Made by a program: the position numbers and the translations under genes. The notes below the pieces were generated by a model. The model saw nothing but the letters and a program-made list of their open reading frames with translations. It was not told the origin of the DNA and ran no database searches. This document shows, in pieces, positions 48,344 through 58,097 of a stretch of 64,000 nucleotides of DNA. Location: the NCBI GenBank assembly GCA_963777895.1, contig CAVZSF010000004.1, forward strand, positions 1-64,000. Reading direction: 5' to 3'. Origin of the DNA: UBA2241 sp963777895. Lineage in GTDB: Bacteria > Actinomycetota > Thermoleophilia > UBA2241. Position 1 is the stretch's first letter, and each line of letters starts with the position of its first letter.

Positions 48344-49861
48344 TCAGATCTCGGCCGAGAACAACCGCGCGAACGAGTTGCGGAACCTGACCAGCCGCGG
48401 CAGCGCCCTGATCTCCTCCAGCGTGATCTCGCGGCAGTCTGCGAGGTCGCGGTCGAAGACCTCCTCGAGCTCCTTCGCCTTCCCCTCGTCGTAGATCCAG
48501 ACCATGAGCTCCTTGTGCAGGCGCATGCTGCGGATGTCCATGTTCATGGTGCCGACGGCGCCGAAGAGCGAATCGACGGCGATGGTCTTGGCGTGGAAGA
48601 AGCCGGCCTCGTACTGGTAGATGTGCGCTCCCGCCTGCAAGAGCTTGGTGTAGTAGGTGTGCGCCGCCCAGTACGGCAGGCGCTTGTCGACCTTGCCGGT
48701 CATCATGAAGCGCACGTCGACCCCGCCCAGCGCGGCGTTGAGCAGGGCGTCGTAGGTCGACTGGTCGGGGACGAAGTACGGCGACTGGATGCGCAGGCTG
48801 CGGCGCGCCCCGCTGATGGCCATCAGGTGGGCGCGCCTCCCGGCCTCCCACGGGTCCTCGATGGTGTGGGCGACGACCTGTGTCAGCACCTCACCGTCCG
48901 CCGCGCCGCCGGCCCTCGCTCCCGCGTCGCCGTCTGGCGCCGGCAGGTACTCGTCGGTCAGCAGGTCCTCGTGCTCGTCCTCGAACCAGCGCATGGCGAA
49001 GAGCTTCTGCAGTTCGGCGACGGCCTGTCCGGTCAGGCGCAGGTGCGTGTCGCGCCATGTCTCGAAGCGCAGGCCGCCGTCGATGTACTCCTTGCCCATG
49101 TTCATGCCGCCGGTATAGCCGATCTCTCCGTCGATCACCGCGATCTTGCGGTGGTTGCGGTAATTGAGCTTCACCGCCTGGGTGACGTCGGCGCTCACCT
49201 TGGCGCCGGCCGCGGCGAGCGCCTTGAGCTCGTCCTTCTTGAACGTGATCGAGCCCACGTAGTCGTACATGATGCGGACCTCGACACCGGCTCGCAGCCG
49301 GTCCAGGAGGATACGCGTGATGTCCGCGGTGAGCTCGTCCTTCTCCCAGATGAAGTACTCGAGGTGGACGAAGCGGCGCGCCGCGGTGAGGTCCTGGGCG
49401 AGGCGCGCGAACTTCTCCGCGCCGGTCGCGAAGATCTCGACGCTCGTGGCCGGGAGAGGCAGGGCCCTGTTCTCTTGCTCGATGGCCCTGCTGATCCCGG
49501 CCGCTGCCGTCTGCCCGTACTCGCGCGCGAAGCGCTCTCGCGCTGCGGCGTTGCGCTCGTAGACGGGCCGCATCTTGGCGAGCACGGCGGCGAAGTAGCC
49601 TTCGGCCCAGTGCCGCCGCGCCGTGATGACCTTCCAGTCGCGGCCGAAGAACAGGAAGAAGAGCAGCCCGATGACGGGCAGGAAGATCAGCACGAAAAGC
49701 CAGGTCAGCGTGCTCGCCGGTTCGCGGTCGTCGCTGATGAGCAGCACCACGACGACCGCCCAGTAGACGACCAGCGCGACGACCAGCCACCAGGGAAGGT
49801 GCAGCGAGGCGAGCAGGGAGAAGGCGGCCGGGATCGAGGCCGGCACTACGGTCGCTGCCAT
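48344..49861 (-). CDS. cls: Cardiolipin synthase
   Basis: Joins two phosphatidylglycerol molecules to cardiolipin at the membrane. The 505-residue protein has two N-terminal helices (PWWLVVALVVYWAVVVVLLI, LTWLFVLIFLPVIGLLFFLF) and two phospholipase D HKD motifs: HRKIAVIDGEIGYTGG and HAKTIAVDSLFGAVGTMN. The ATG at 49861 overlaps the stop of the AI-2E transporter as TGATG, so the two are coupled. The length is usual. Confidence 0.9.
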   Translation of the reverse strand: MAATVVPASIPAAFSLLASLHLPWWLVVALVVYWAVVVVLLISDDREPASTLTWLFVLIFLPVIGLLFFLFFGRDWKVITARRHWAEGYFAAVLAKMRPVYERNAAARERFAREYGQTAAAGISRAIEQENRALPLPATSVEIFATGAEKFARLAQDLTAARRFVHLEYFIWEKDELTADITRILLDRLRAGVEVRIMYDYVGSITFKKDELKALAAAGAKVSADVTQAVKLNYRNHRKIAVIDGEIGYTGGMNMGKEYIDGGLRFETWRDTHLRLTGQAVAELQKLFAMRWFEDEHEDLLTDEYLPAPDGDAGARAGGAADGEVLTQVVAHTIEDPWEAGRRAHLMAISGARRSLRIQSPYFVPDQSTYDALLNAALGGVDVRFMMTGKVDKRLPYWAAHTYYTKLLQAGAHIYQYEAGFFHAKTIAVDSLFGAVGTMNMDIRSMRLHKELMVWIYDEGKAKELEEVFDRDLADCREITLEEIRALPRLVRFRNSFARLFSAEI

Positions 49862-51039
49862 CACGGCTCCGGCCGTCCGCCGGCCAGGTCGGGGCCGGGC
49901 GGGCCGACGTCGCCGGTCCCGGCGACGACGCTCTGCCCGGGCGAGTCCTCGAGCGGCACGGGATCGCCGAACAGGCCCGCCTCGCGCAGCCGTGCGTAGG
50001 CGTCGACGCCGATCTTCAGGAACGGCGCGGCGAAGACGCCGCCGACGGCGCCCGCGAGTAGTCCGCCGGCCGTGGTGGCGAACAGCACCGCCAGAGGGTG
50101 CAGCTCGAGTGTCGACCCCAGGGCGAACTGCGAGATCAGCGTCTGCAGGAACCCGTTCGCGATGATCACGATGATCAGCATCGGGATGGCGTCGGACGGG
50201 CCGCCCGCGCCGAGAGCGATCAGCACCGCGAACACACCGCTGATGATGGCGCCGAAGTACGGGATGTAGTTGGTGAACCATGCCACGATGCCGATGGTGG
50301 CGGCCATGGGCACACCGATGACCAGCGCGCCCGTGAAGAGCACCGCCGCGTTGAAGAGGCCGATGAGGGTGCTCCCCCAGATGTAACCGCGGAAGAACCG
50401 GGCGCTGCCGGCGAATATGCGGTAGGCGACGGGCGGCGGTACCCGACCCATGTGCCGTGACGCCCAGGCGCCTATCTCGCGCCCTTGCGTCAGCACCCAG
50501 ACGAGGATGTTGATGCTGATGAAGATGCCGAACAGCAGGGTGCCGACGCTACTGATGACACCCACGACCGCTTCTGCCGCGCCACCACTCGCATTCTGAG
50601 CAAGATCGGAGAGCCCCGACTTCACGCTGTCCACGGTTGAGGTCGGCACGCTCGTCGTGTCGAGCGCCTTCCTGATCGAGGCGGTCGCCGCGTCGAGGCG
50701 CTCCTGCATCTCGGGGATCTGGTTCACTACGCCGTAGACGACGACGAGCGCGATGCCCACGGCGAGGGCGATGAGGAACAGGACGACGAGCAGGGCCGCC
50801 ATCCAGCGGCGCAAGTGGTGAGCGGCGAGCCAGTCGACGACGGGCAGGAAGGTGCCGCCCAGGAGCACTGCGAAGAGGGCGGCCATCACGAGCACCATCG
50901 TGGCGGAGAAGAGGGCGAACAAGGCGGCCACCACGAGCAGCAGGCCGACGACTATCCAGCTCCAGCGGCCGAGATCGACGGCCCAGGCTGGGGCCTCGAA
51001 GCCACGTCCCGTGACCGGTGCCTTCGGCTCGTCCGTCAC
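49861..51039 (-). CDS. AI-2E family transporter
   Basis: A 392-residue multi-helix protein of the UPF0118/AI-2E family, which includes AI-2 exporters and Na+/H+ antiporter-like carriers. It shows paired N-terminal helices (IVVGLLLVVAALFALFSATM, MAALLVVLFLIALAVGIALV), a coiled loop (QIPEMQERLDAATASIRKAL) and the conserved IVAWFTNYIPYFGAIISGVF plus FATTAGGLLAGAVGGVFAAP. The start is GTG at 51039. The Pro-rich C-terminus overlaps the cls start. Divergent from the antiporter gene. Confidence 0.85.
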   Translation of the reverse strand: MTDEPKAPVTGRGFEAPAWAVDLGRWSWIVVGLLLVVAALFALFSATMVLVMAALFAVLLGGTFLPVVDWLAAHHLRRWMAALLVVLFLIALAVGIALVVVYGVVNQIPEMQERLDAATASIRKALDTTSVPTSTVDSVKSGLSDLAQNASGGAAEAVVGVISSVGTLLFGIFISINILVWVLTQGREIGAWASRHMGRVPPPVAYRIFAGSARFFRGYIWGSTLIGLFNAAVLFTGALVIGVPMAATIGIVAWFTNYIPYFGAIISGVFAVLIALGAGGPSDAIPMLIIVIIANGFLQTLISQFALGSTLELHPLAVLFATTAGGLLAGAVGGVFAAPFLKIGVDAYARLREAGLFGDPVPLEDSPGQSVVAGTGDVGPPGPDLAGGRPEP

Positions 51040-51203
51040 GTTCCCCCCGATCGTAGCTCGCCGAACTGTCGCGTCATGGTAACCCAGTGGTCAAGGCCGG
51101 TGTCGCTTTGCTACCAGGTGACCGCAGGGTTACATCATCCGGTGGAGCGCGATAGTGTGTGCCGGACTTGCCGCGGTGCCGCTACGAGGGGAGGACGGCT
51201 CAG

Positions 51204-52550
51204 ATGCTCGGCCTGCTGACCGTTTCCGCCATCCTGATCCTGTACAGCGCTCTCTCGAAGCCGCTGGACCGGCGGGGCGTGACGTCGGCCATGGTGTTCA
51301 CTGTCGTCGGCCTCGTCGTCGGAGGGTACGCGCTCGGGCTGCTGGATCTGGCGCCGGAAAGCGCCGCCGCCGAGCTCATCACGGAGCTGGCGCTGGCGCT
51401 CCTGCTGTTCACCGATGCCGCTCGCATCCGCCTGCGCGACCTGCGCCGCCACCTCAGCTGGCCCCTCAGGCTGTTGCTCATCGGGCTGCCGCTCACCATG
51501 CTGGCAGGCTTCGGGGCGGGTCTGCTGGTCTTCCCCGGCATGGCCCTCGCCACGGCGTTTCTGCTGTCGACGATGCTCTGCTCCACGGACGCCGCCCTAG
51601 GCCAGCGCGTCGTGACGGACCCGGCCGTGCCGGAGCGCGTGCGTCAGGCGCTCGATGTGGAGAGCGGCCTCAACGACGGGCTCGCGGTGCCGTTCTTCCT
51701 GGTGGCCGTCGACCTCTCGCTGGCGGAGCTGACGGGCGGCGTCACGTCGGCCGTGGTTCAGAACATCGCCGAGCAGATCGGCTGGGGCCTGCTGGCCGGG
51801 CTGGCCGCCGGCGTGCTCGGCGGCATCCTCTTTCGCGAGGTGGTGCGGCGCGGCTGGCTGGAAGGCCAGTGGCGGCAGATCCTGCCGCTCGCCATCGCAC
51901 TGCTCGCTTTCGCGGCGGCGGACACGCTCGGGGGCAGCGGGTTCATTGCCGCGTTCGTCGCCGGCCTGGCCTTCGGGCGGGCCGCCCGCGACCGCAGCAT
52001 CAGCGTCACGTACTTCACCGAGGAGACCGGCGACCTGCTCGCGGCCATCACCTGGATCGGCTTCGGCGCCATCGGCCTTGGCGTGGCGATCCCGTTGGTG
52101 AGCTGGCGGATCGTGCTCTACGCCGTTCTCAGTCTGACGCTCGTCCGGATGCTGCCCGTCGCGGTGGCCCTCCTGATGCGTCACGGCGCCCGGCCGCCCA
52201 CCGTGGCCTTCATGGGCTGGTTCGGTCCCCGCGGGTTGGCGTCGATCGTGTTCGCCCTGATCGCGCTGGAGAGCGAGGTGCCCGAGGCCGAGACGCTGCT
52301 CACCACGGTGGTCGTCACCGTGGCCCTCAGCGTCGTCGCCCACGGCCTCACGTCGGTGCCGTTGGTGGCGGCCTACCAGCGCTGGTACGGCACGCACTCG
52401 TCCGCGCATCCCGATGCGGCGGAAGCGGTGCCGGCCGCGATGCCGCGCCAGCGCCAGCGGCTGCTGCACAGGGATCCGGCGTCGGTCATGGCGGAGGCCA
52501 CGGCAGCGGAAGTGGATCCGGACGAACGGACACAGGAGGCGTCGCGGTGA
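51204..52550 (+). CDS. Cation/proton antiporter (CPA1/CPA2 type)
   Basis: About 448 residues with 12-13 helices (MLGLLTVSAILILYSALSKP, TELALALLLFTDAARIRLRD, STMLCSTDAALGQRVV, DVESGLNDGLAVPFFLVAVD, TLGGSGFIAAFVAGLAFG). The LCSTDA and ESGLNDG motifs carry the ion-binding acidic residues of Na+(K+)/H+ exchangers. A hydrophilic tail of about 70 residues follows. The stop overlaps the TMEM175 start as GTGA, so the two ion-transport genes are coupled. Role: pH and cation homeostasis. Confidence 0.85.
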   Translation: MLGLLTVSAILILYSALSKPLDRRGVTSAMVFTVVGLVVGGYALGLLDLAPESAAAELITELALALLLFTDAARIRLRDLRRHLSWPLRLLLIGLPLTMLAGFGAGLLVFPGMALATAFLLSTMLCSTDAALGQRVVTDPAVPERVRQALDVESGLNDGLAVPFFLVAVDLSLAELTGGVTSAVVQNIAEQIGWGLLAGLAAGVLGGILFREVVRRGWLEGQWRQILPLAIALLAFAAADTLGGSGFIAAFVAGLAFGRAARDRSISVTYFTEETGDLLAAITWIGFGAIGLGVAIPLVSWRIVLYAVLSLTLVRMLPVAVALLMRHGARPPTVAFMGWFGPRGLASIVFALIALESEVPEAETLLTTVVVTVALSVVAHGLTSVPLVAAYQRWYGTHSSAHPDAAEAVPAAMPRQRQRLLHRDPASVMAEATAAEVDPDERTQEASR

Positions 52551-53197
52551 GTCCGAGACTCTCACGTTCGGAAGCCAGGGCGAAGGGACGCCTCGAGGCG
52601 TTCAGCGATGGCGTGTTCGCGATCGCCATCACGCTCCTCGTCCTGGAGATCGCGGTGCCTCACGTCGCCGGCGATCGCCTGCTCGACGAGCTCCTTCATC
52701 TGCGCACGACCTACCTCGCCTACTTCGTCGCCTTCATGACCATCGGCATCGCCTGGATCGACCACAGCGCCCTCACCGAGGCCCTCGACCACGTCGACGG
52801 TGGCTTCCGGCGGCTGAACCTGCTTCTGCTGCTGCTCGTGGGATTCTTGCCGTTCCCCACGAGCGTCATGGCCGAGTACCTGAGCCTGGTGGAGCGGGAG
52901 CCTGGGGGCGAGCGGGTGGCCGTGGCCTTCTTCGGCATCGTGCTGCTGCTCATCAGCCTGGTCCTGCTCGTGCTGGGACGCTACGCCGAGAGGGAAGGCC
53001 TTTTCGGGGACGACGTGGCGGACGAGCGCGCCGAGGAGCACAGGATCCGCTACCAGCTCATGCCGAGCCTCATCTTCTACGCCCTGGCCATCGGGTGCGG
53101 GCTCGTCTGGCCTTACCTCGCCGTGGCCCTCTACGTCGTGATCGGCGTCTTCCTGCTGCTGCCGATCGGCGTGCTGCGGCGCGGCAACGCCGACTGA
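52547..53197 (+). CDS. TMEM175/DUF1211 potassium channel-like protein
   Basis: A 216-residue, six-helix protein with the signature RLEAFSDGVFAIAITLLVLE (first helix, FSDG selectivity motif), then TYLAYFVAFMTIGIAWIDHS and further helices. Bacterial TMEM175 proteins form tetrameric K+ leak channels. The GTG start overlaps the antiporter stop (GTGA). Coupling with a cation/proton antiporter suggests a shared potassium or pH role. Confidence 0.85.
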   Translation: MSPRLSRSEARAKGRLEAFSDGVFAIAITLLVLEIAVPHVAGDRLLDELLHLRTTYLAYFVAFMTIGIAWIDHSALTEALDHVDGGFRRLNLLLLLLVGFLPFPTSVMAEYLSLVEREPGGERVAVAFFGIVLLLISLVLLVLGRYAEREGLFGDDVADERAEEHRIRYQLMPSLIFYALAIGCGLVWPYLAVALYVVIGVFLLLPIGVLRRGNAD

Positions 53198-53266
53198 CCC
53201 GCCGCTCGCGGGAGCGCCGGGGACTGCCAGCCGCGGGAGACCCTCGTAGCGCGCCCTGGTTCTAGC

Positions 53267-54775
53267 CTAGACCCCTTCGAGCACGGGGAGCCGGCCCGAG
53301 GCGATCGCCGCCATGAAGGCCTCGTAGTCCCGCTCGTTCTGGTCCGCGTATCGCTTGGAGAAGTCGGCGATCGCCTCGTCGAACTTGTCGCTCTTGCCCA
53401 GATAGGCGGCGATGGCGACGGGGTCCCCCGAGCGGGCGTGGGCGCGGGCCAGGGTCCAGCCACACTGCCGGGCGTAGAACAACAACCCCAGCGGCTTGAG
53501 CGACTCCACGTCTGCCGAGCCCTTCATGTCGCGCAGCTGCCGCCAGTAGAGGTAGCGATCCTCCTGCACGCCTTTCGTCCACCCCAGATAGAGGTCGCTC
53601 GCAGCCTGCATCATCCGCTGGCCGTGAACGACGCGTGACCCAGGCTGGTGGCGGCTCTTGGGCAGATGGTCCTCGAGCACCGATCTCGTCGCCTCCTTGA
53701 CCTGCAGGAAGAGCGGGTCCTGCTGGTCGCGTCCCTGGAGCAGGACGATGAAGGCGCGCGTGCCGACGCTGCCGACGCCCACGACCTTGCGCGCCATGTC
53801 CACGATGTGGAACCGCTCGAGGAGATGGCGACGGTCCGACTGCAGCGTCGCGCGATAGGCGCGGAACTCCTGGTGGACCGCCTGCTGGAGCTCGTCCTGA
53901 GACAAGCCGTAGAAGGCGTTGAGGTCCCGCGCCGGGACGATGATGGGTGGCTGGCTGACGATGCGGTAGCGGCCGTCGACGAGCTCGCCCAGCTTGGAGA
54001 GCGCCTGCAGGCTGTCGTGGGTGCGGGCCTTGCTGATGCCCTTCTCGAGCAATCGACCGCGCGGTTCCGTCACGTGCGGCCGCTCCGCCGCCGGCCGACC
54101 GTTCCGCTTGCCCGCCGCCGCCTGCTTCTTCTTCGTCGCGGCTGCTGCCCGCTGCTTCGTCTTGCCCGTCTGTTCGGGATCGAAGGTGCGAACGGCCTGG
54201 AGCAGTTCCTCGTCCGTGAGTCGCGCGTACCAGATGTCCATGACGCGCATCTGTGCGAACTTGGCCATCGCCTGCCGGTAGGCGGCCACCACGGCAAGGG
54301 TCGACGAACGCACGTCGGCCTTGGCGAAGCCGTTGTTGCGGGCCGCGATGGTAAAGCTTGCGGCCAGGCGCTTGACGTCGTACTCGAACGGCCCCGGCAG
54401 CGTCTCGTCGAAGTCGTTCAGGTCGAAGAGGAGCTGCCGTTCCGGCGACGCGAAGACGCCGAAGTTCGAGAGGTGCGCGTCGCCGCAGAGCTGCACCGTC
54501 AGCCCGGCGCGCGGTGTGTCCTTGAGATCGGCGGCCATGATCTTGGCCGCTCCCCGATAGAACGTGAAGGGCGACAGCATCATGCGCCCGTGGCGCACCG
54601 GCACGAGGTCGGGTTCGCGGCGGGCGTTTTGCTCATCAAGCAGGGCGATGGGGTCGGCACGGTCGGGGGCAGGCTTCCACTTGGCGTGGCTGTCGGGGGC
54701 CGTCTCCTTACGCGCCTGCTTGCCGCGTGCCACCCGTTCGTCGAGGCTGGAGTGCTCTATCTTCGTCGGCTCCAT
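53267..54775 (-). CDS. DUF2252 protein
   Basis: A 502-residue DUF2252 protein with kinase-fold features: LCGDAHLSNFGVF, LFDLNDFDETLPGPFEYDVK, LAASFTIAARN, and C-terminal ARQCGWTLARAHARSGDPVA. A Lys-rich insert (residues about 195-230, KTKQRAAAATKKKQAAAGKR) interrupts the conserved domain. Members occur in actinobacteria and cyanobacteria, and their function is unknown. GGAGGACAGCGACAC precedes the ATG at 54775. The gene runs in the same direction as the sulfatase fusion upstream. Confidence 0.85.
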   Translation of the reverse strand: MEPTKIEHSSLDERVARGKQARKETAPDSHAKWKPAPDRADPIALLDEQNARREPDLVPVRHGRMMLSPFTFYRGAAKIMAADLKDTPRAGLTVQLCGDAHLSNFGVFASPERQLLFDLNDFDETLPGPFEYDVKRLAASFTIAARNNGFAKADVRSSTLAVVAAYRQAMAKFAQMRVMDIWYARLTDEELLQAVRTFDPEQTGKTKQRAAAATKKKQAAAGKRNGRPAAERPHVTEPRGRLLEKGISKARTHDSLQALSKLGELVDGRYRIVSQPPIIVPARDLNAFYGLSQDELQQAVHQEFRAYRATLQSDRRHLLERFHIVDMARKVVGVGSVGTRAFIVLLQGRDQQDPLFLQVKEATRSVLEDHLPKSRHQPGSRVVHGQRMMQAASDLYLGWTKGVQEDRYLYWRQLRDMKGSADVESLKPLGLLFYARQCGWTLARAHARSGDPVAIAAYLGKSDKFDEAIADFSKRYADQNERDYEAFMAAIASGRLPVLEGV

Positions 54776-54896
54776 AGTGTCGCTGTCCTCCGGTCACCTG
54801 CGATATGCGAGGCATATCAGATGGGTGGGACGCGGGGGTGGGGCAGGCCCCACCCCCGCGTCCCACATACCCCGCGCTGCGTGGCGGCGATCCTGC

Positions 54897-57803
54897 TCAG
54901 CCTGCGGCCCCAGCGGCCACAGCCTGCGTCTGCGCGTGTTCGTGCAGCGTCTTCTCGTCCTCATGGGCGTGAGGCTTGAGGTCGAACGTGACCTTCTTCA
55001 CGGTGCCCGTGAACGCGTACGGCGCCTTCTCCTCATAGGCCAGGTCCACGACCCCGCCGTTGTCGCGGCCCATGTCCATGCCGGCGTACGTCGTGAAGAT
55101 CAACGAGATCGTCTTGTCGAGCCGGCCCTCGCCGATCTGGCGGTCGCCGGCCCACAGCGTCACCTTGCCACCGCTGCCGAGCTCGGCTGCGTCTGCCTCG
55201 AACAGCATCTTCAGCGTCACGTCACCCGTCGGCACCGGCTCGGTCGAGGTCTGCTTGTAGGTATCCACGCCGAGGAACTGATAGGTGTGGTTCAGCAGCC
55301 CCTTCTCGTCGACCCAGAGTGAGAACCCACCGATGAAGTCGGCGAAGGCCACAAGCACGCCCTCGGCGCCGCCCTCCGGCACGTTGACCTCGGCCTCGAT
55401 AGCGTAGGACCGACCGTAGATGCGCGGGATCATCGTCGTCTGGACGTTCTGGACGTCGCCGGCGAACTCGAAGCGCGTGCGCGTCGGCATCGGCGGCAGC
55501 ATGCCGAAGAACACGGCGAAGCCGCCGAGGAGGGGCAGCACGCGGTTGCGCTCCGCCTCCTGCCAGAAGAGCTCCTGCATCTCGGCCAGTTTCTCGGGCT
55601 TCTCTGTGGCGAGGTCACGCGCCTGGCTGAAGTCGTCCGGCAAGTAGTAGAGCTCCCACTTGTCCTGCTCGGGCCCCCAGCTGCCACCGGGCGCGAAGTG
55701 CTTCAGCGTCTCGTGGCCGAAGTCCCACGGGAGCTTGTCCAGCTTGGCGCAGGCCCACCAGCCGTCCTTGTAGATCGCGCGGCTGCCGTACATCTCGAAG
55801 TACTGGACCGTATGACGTTCGGCCGCTTCCGGATCGTCAAGTGTGTAGGCGAAGCTCGTGCCGTCCATCGGCTCCTGCTCGATGCCGTCGACGACCGTGG
55901 GCTCCGGGATGCCGGCGAGCTCGAGAACGGTGGGGACCACGTCGATGCAGTGGGCGAACTGGCTCCGCATTGCCGCGTCGGGCTTGATGCGCTTCGGCCA
56001 CGCGACGACCATCGGGTCGCGGTCGCCGCCCAGGTGGCTGGCCATCTGCTTGCCCCACTGGAAGGGCGTGTTGTTGGCGTGCGCCCACGCGGCGGCGAAG
56101 TGCGGGGCTGTATGGAAGCCGCCGAGCTCGTCGACGCCGCCGAACTTCTTGTCGATGATCTCGAGCTGCTCCTCGGCGTCGAGCACGACGCCGTTGAAGA
56201 AGGTCGTCTCGTTGAACGAGCCGGTGAGCGTCCCCTCCATGCTGGCGCCGTTGTCGCCCCAGATGTAGATGACGAGCGTGTTGTCGAGCTCGCCCATCTC
56301 CTCGACGGAGTCAAGCAGGCGGCCGACGTTCCAGTCGGCGTTCTCGGAGAAGCCGGCGAAGACCTCCATCTGACGCGCGTACAGCCGCCTCTGCGCGTCA
56401 CTGAGCGAATCCCAGGCCGGGAACAGATCAGGGCGCTCGGTCAGCTCGGCGTCCGGCGGCACGATACCGAGCTGCTTCTGGCGCTCGAGGGTACGCTCGC
56501 GGTACGTGTCCCAGCCCTCGTCGAACTGGCCCTTGTACTTGTCGGCCCATTCCTTGGCCACGTGGTGCGGGGCGTGGCTGCAGCCCGTCGAGTAGTACAC
56601 GAACCAGGGTTTGTCGGCGTCCTGCGCGCGCACGGCGTGCAGCCACTCGACGGTCTTGTCGGTGATGTCGTCCGGGAAGTAGTAGAGCTTGCCGTCCTCG
56701 CCCTCGGGCACGCCCAGGGTCGAGTTGTCCTGCGTGATGATCGGGTCGTACTGGCCGGCGGCGCCGGTGAGGAAGCCCCACCAGTGGTCGAAGCCCCATC
56801 CCGTGGGCCAGTGGTCGAACGGTCCGGCGGCGCCCATCTCGCGGCCGGGTGTCATGTGCCATTTGCCGAAGCCGGCCGTGATGTAGCCGTTCTCGCGCAG
56901 GATGCGCGGCAGGGCGGTGCAGCTGCGCGGGCGCGTGCCCGTGTAGCCGGGGAAGGGCCCGGGCAGCTCTGCGATGCCGCCCATGCCCACCCGATGGTGA
57001 TTGCGCCCCGTCAGCAGGGCGGCGCGTGTCGGCGAGCAGACGGCGGTCACGTGGAAGCGGTTGTAGGTCAGACCCATGTCTTTCACACGGGTCAGGGCTG
57101 GCGTCCTGATGCCGCCGCCGAACGTGTCGGGGCCGCCGAAGCCGGCATCGTCGATGAGGACGATCAGCACGTTCGGCGCCTCGTCGGGCGCTTTGGGCCC
57201 CGGGATGAAGGACCAGTCGGCGGCCGACTCGCCGATGGTGTGCCCGACGGCTCCGCCGAACTTCCGATCGGGGATCGGCAGTACGGTGCGGTCGGGGTTG
57301 AACTTGCCCGCCGCCTCGCCGAGGGCGTCCTTGAGTCCCCTGACGCCCTTCTTGTCCATGGGGGCGACCGACTTGGCCGGCGAGCCTGCCATGGCCTGCT
57401 CGGCGGCGAGCCGGTCGTCGGCGTCGACCATCGCGACGATGGCGGCGGTGCCCGGCTTGAGCTTGTCGCCCATGCCCGACTCGAGACCGCTCTCGACCTT
57501 GTGGTGGGCGAACTTGCCGACGATGCCGCCGGCGGCGGCGCCGACGGCGACCGCGCCGAGCAGCGGCGGCGCCGCGAGACCGACAAGGACTCCGACGCCG
57601 CCGCCCCAGCCCATGCCCTTGCGGCCGAGGTTGTCGCCGGTATCGGTGACGTGGACCTCGCCGGCGGCGTCCTTTGCGACCAGGATCACGCCGTCAGTCT
57701 TGACCTTCTTCGCCCCGACGAGCTTGACGAGCTCGTTGAAGTCCTTCTGGGCCGCCTCCAGCGCCGGATAGGCCGCCAGGATGAGGTCGAACGTCTCACT
57801 CAC
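54897..57803 (-). CDS. DUF1269-arylsulfatase fusion protein
   Basis: A 968-residue fusion. Residues 1-175 form a DUF1269-like domain (DLILAAYPALEAAQKDFNEL, Gly-rich hydrophobic hairpin GWGGGVGVLVGLAAPPLLGA). From about 205 follows a full sulfatase: NVLIVLIDDAGFGGPDTFGG, the formylglycine motif VCSPTRAALLTG, GKWHMTPGRE and IYIWGDNGASMEG, then a C-terminal beta domain with jelly-roll character. No signal peptide, so cytoplasmic, unlike most arylsulfatases. I chose GTG 57803 over ATG 57827 because GGGAGGT stands eight bases before it. The neighbours are two more DUF1269-like genes and a TetR gene read the other way. Confidence 0.85.
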   Translation of the reverse strand: MSETFDLILAAYPALEAAQKDFNELVKLVGAKKVKTDGVILVAKDAAGEVHVTDTGDNLGRKGMGWGGGVGVLVGLAAPPLLGAVAVGAAAGGIVGKFAHHKVESGLESGMGDKLKPGTAAIVAMVDADDRLAAEQAMAGSPAKSVAPMDKKGVRGLKDALGEAAGKFNPDRTVLPIPDRKFGGAVGHTIGESAADWSFIPGPKAPDEAPNVLIVLIDDAGFGGPDTFGGGIRTPALTRVKDMGLTYNRFHVTAVCSPTRAALLTGRNHHRVGMGGIAELPGPFPGYTGTRPRSCTALPRILRENGYITAGFGKWHMTPGREMGAAGPFDHWPTGWGFDHWWGFLTGAAGQYDPIITQDNSTLGVPEGEDGKLYYFPDDITDKTVEWLHAVRAQDADKPWFVYYSTGCSHAPHHVAKEWADKYKGQFDEGWDTYRERTLERQKQLGIVPPDAELTERPDLFPAWDSLSDAQRRLYARQMEVFAGFSENADWNVGRLLDSVEEMGELDNTLVIYIWGDNGASMEGTLTGSFNETTFFNGVVLDAEEQLEIIDKKFGGVDELGGFHTAPHFAAAWAHANNTPFQWGKQMASHLGGDRDPMVVAWPKRIKPDAAMRSQFAHCIDVVPTVLELAGIPEPTVVDGIEQEPMDGTSFAYTLDDPEAAERHTVQYFEMYGSRAIYKDGWWACAKLDKLPWDFGHETLKHFAPGGSWGPEQDKWELYYLPDDFSQARDLATEKPEKLAEMQELFWQEAERNRVLPLLGGFAVFFGMLPPMPTRTRFEFAGDVQNVQTTMIPRIYGRSYAIEAEVNVPEGGAEGVLVAFADFIGGFSLWVDEKGLLNHTYQFLGVDTYKQTSTEPVPTGDVTLKMLFEADAAELGSGGKVTLWAGDRQIGEGRLDKTISLIFTTYAGMDMGRDNGGVVDLAYEEKAPYAFTGTVKKVTFDLKPHAHEDEKTLHEHAQTQAVAAGAAG

Positions 57804-58020
57804 AGGTACCTCCCTTGCCTCGTTCATCGTGTCGGCTGACTTTGTCGAGCTGTGTCGTTCGGAGCTGCACTCGCTGGTCGCGCCGGGTTAGACCCTGCGA
57901 TGCTCCAGGACGGGTTTGGTTACCCGTTGGTAAATCGAGGCTCCATTCTAGTCTTACGTCAGCGCAGGGGCTACAGCCTTCGCCGTCTGTTACCATTCGG
58001 TCACGAACCAACCGTGCCGG

Positions 58021-58042
58021 CGGTCGTTGGTCATCACGACCG
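58021..58042. promoter_or_regulatory. Candidate TetR operator
   Basis: A 7-bp inverted repeat (CGGTCGT, 8-base spacer, ACGACCG) 55 bases before the TetR start, within the shared promoter region of TetR and the sulfatase fusion. The size fits a TetR dimer site. Assignment is by position and symmetry only. Confidence 0.4.
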
Positions 58043-58097
58043 TGGCAACGGGACGTTGGAGCGCCGTCGCGGAAGGCGCTGAAGGAGAGGTCGTGCC

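Noticed and set aside
53648..57839. Long plus-strand ORFs opposite DUF2252 and the sulfatase (up to 713 codons)
   Set aside because: They are high-GC shadow frames rich in Arg, Ala and His with no recognisable domain, opposite well-conserved genes.
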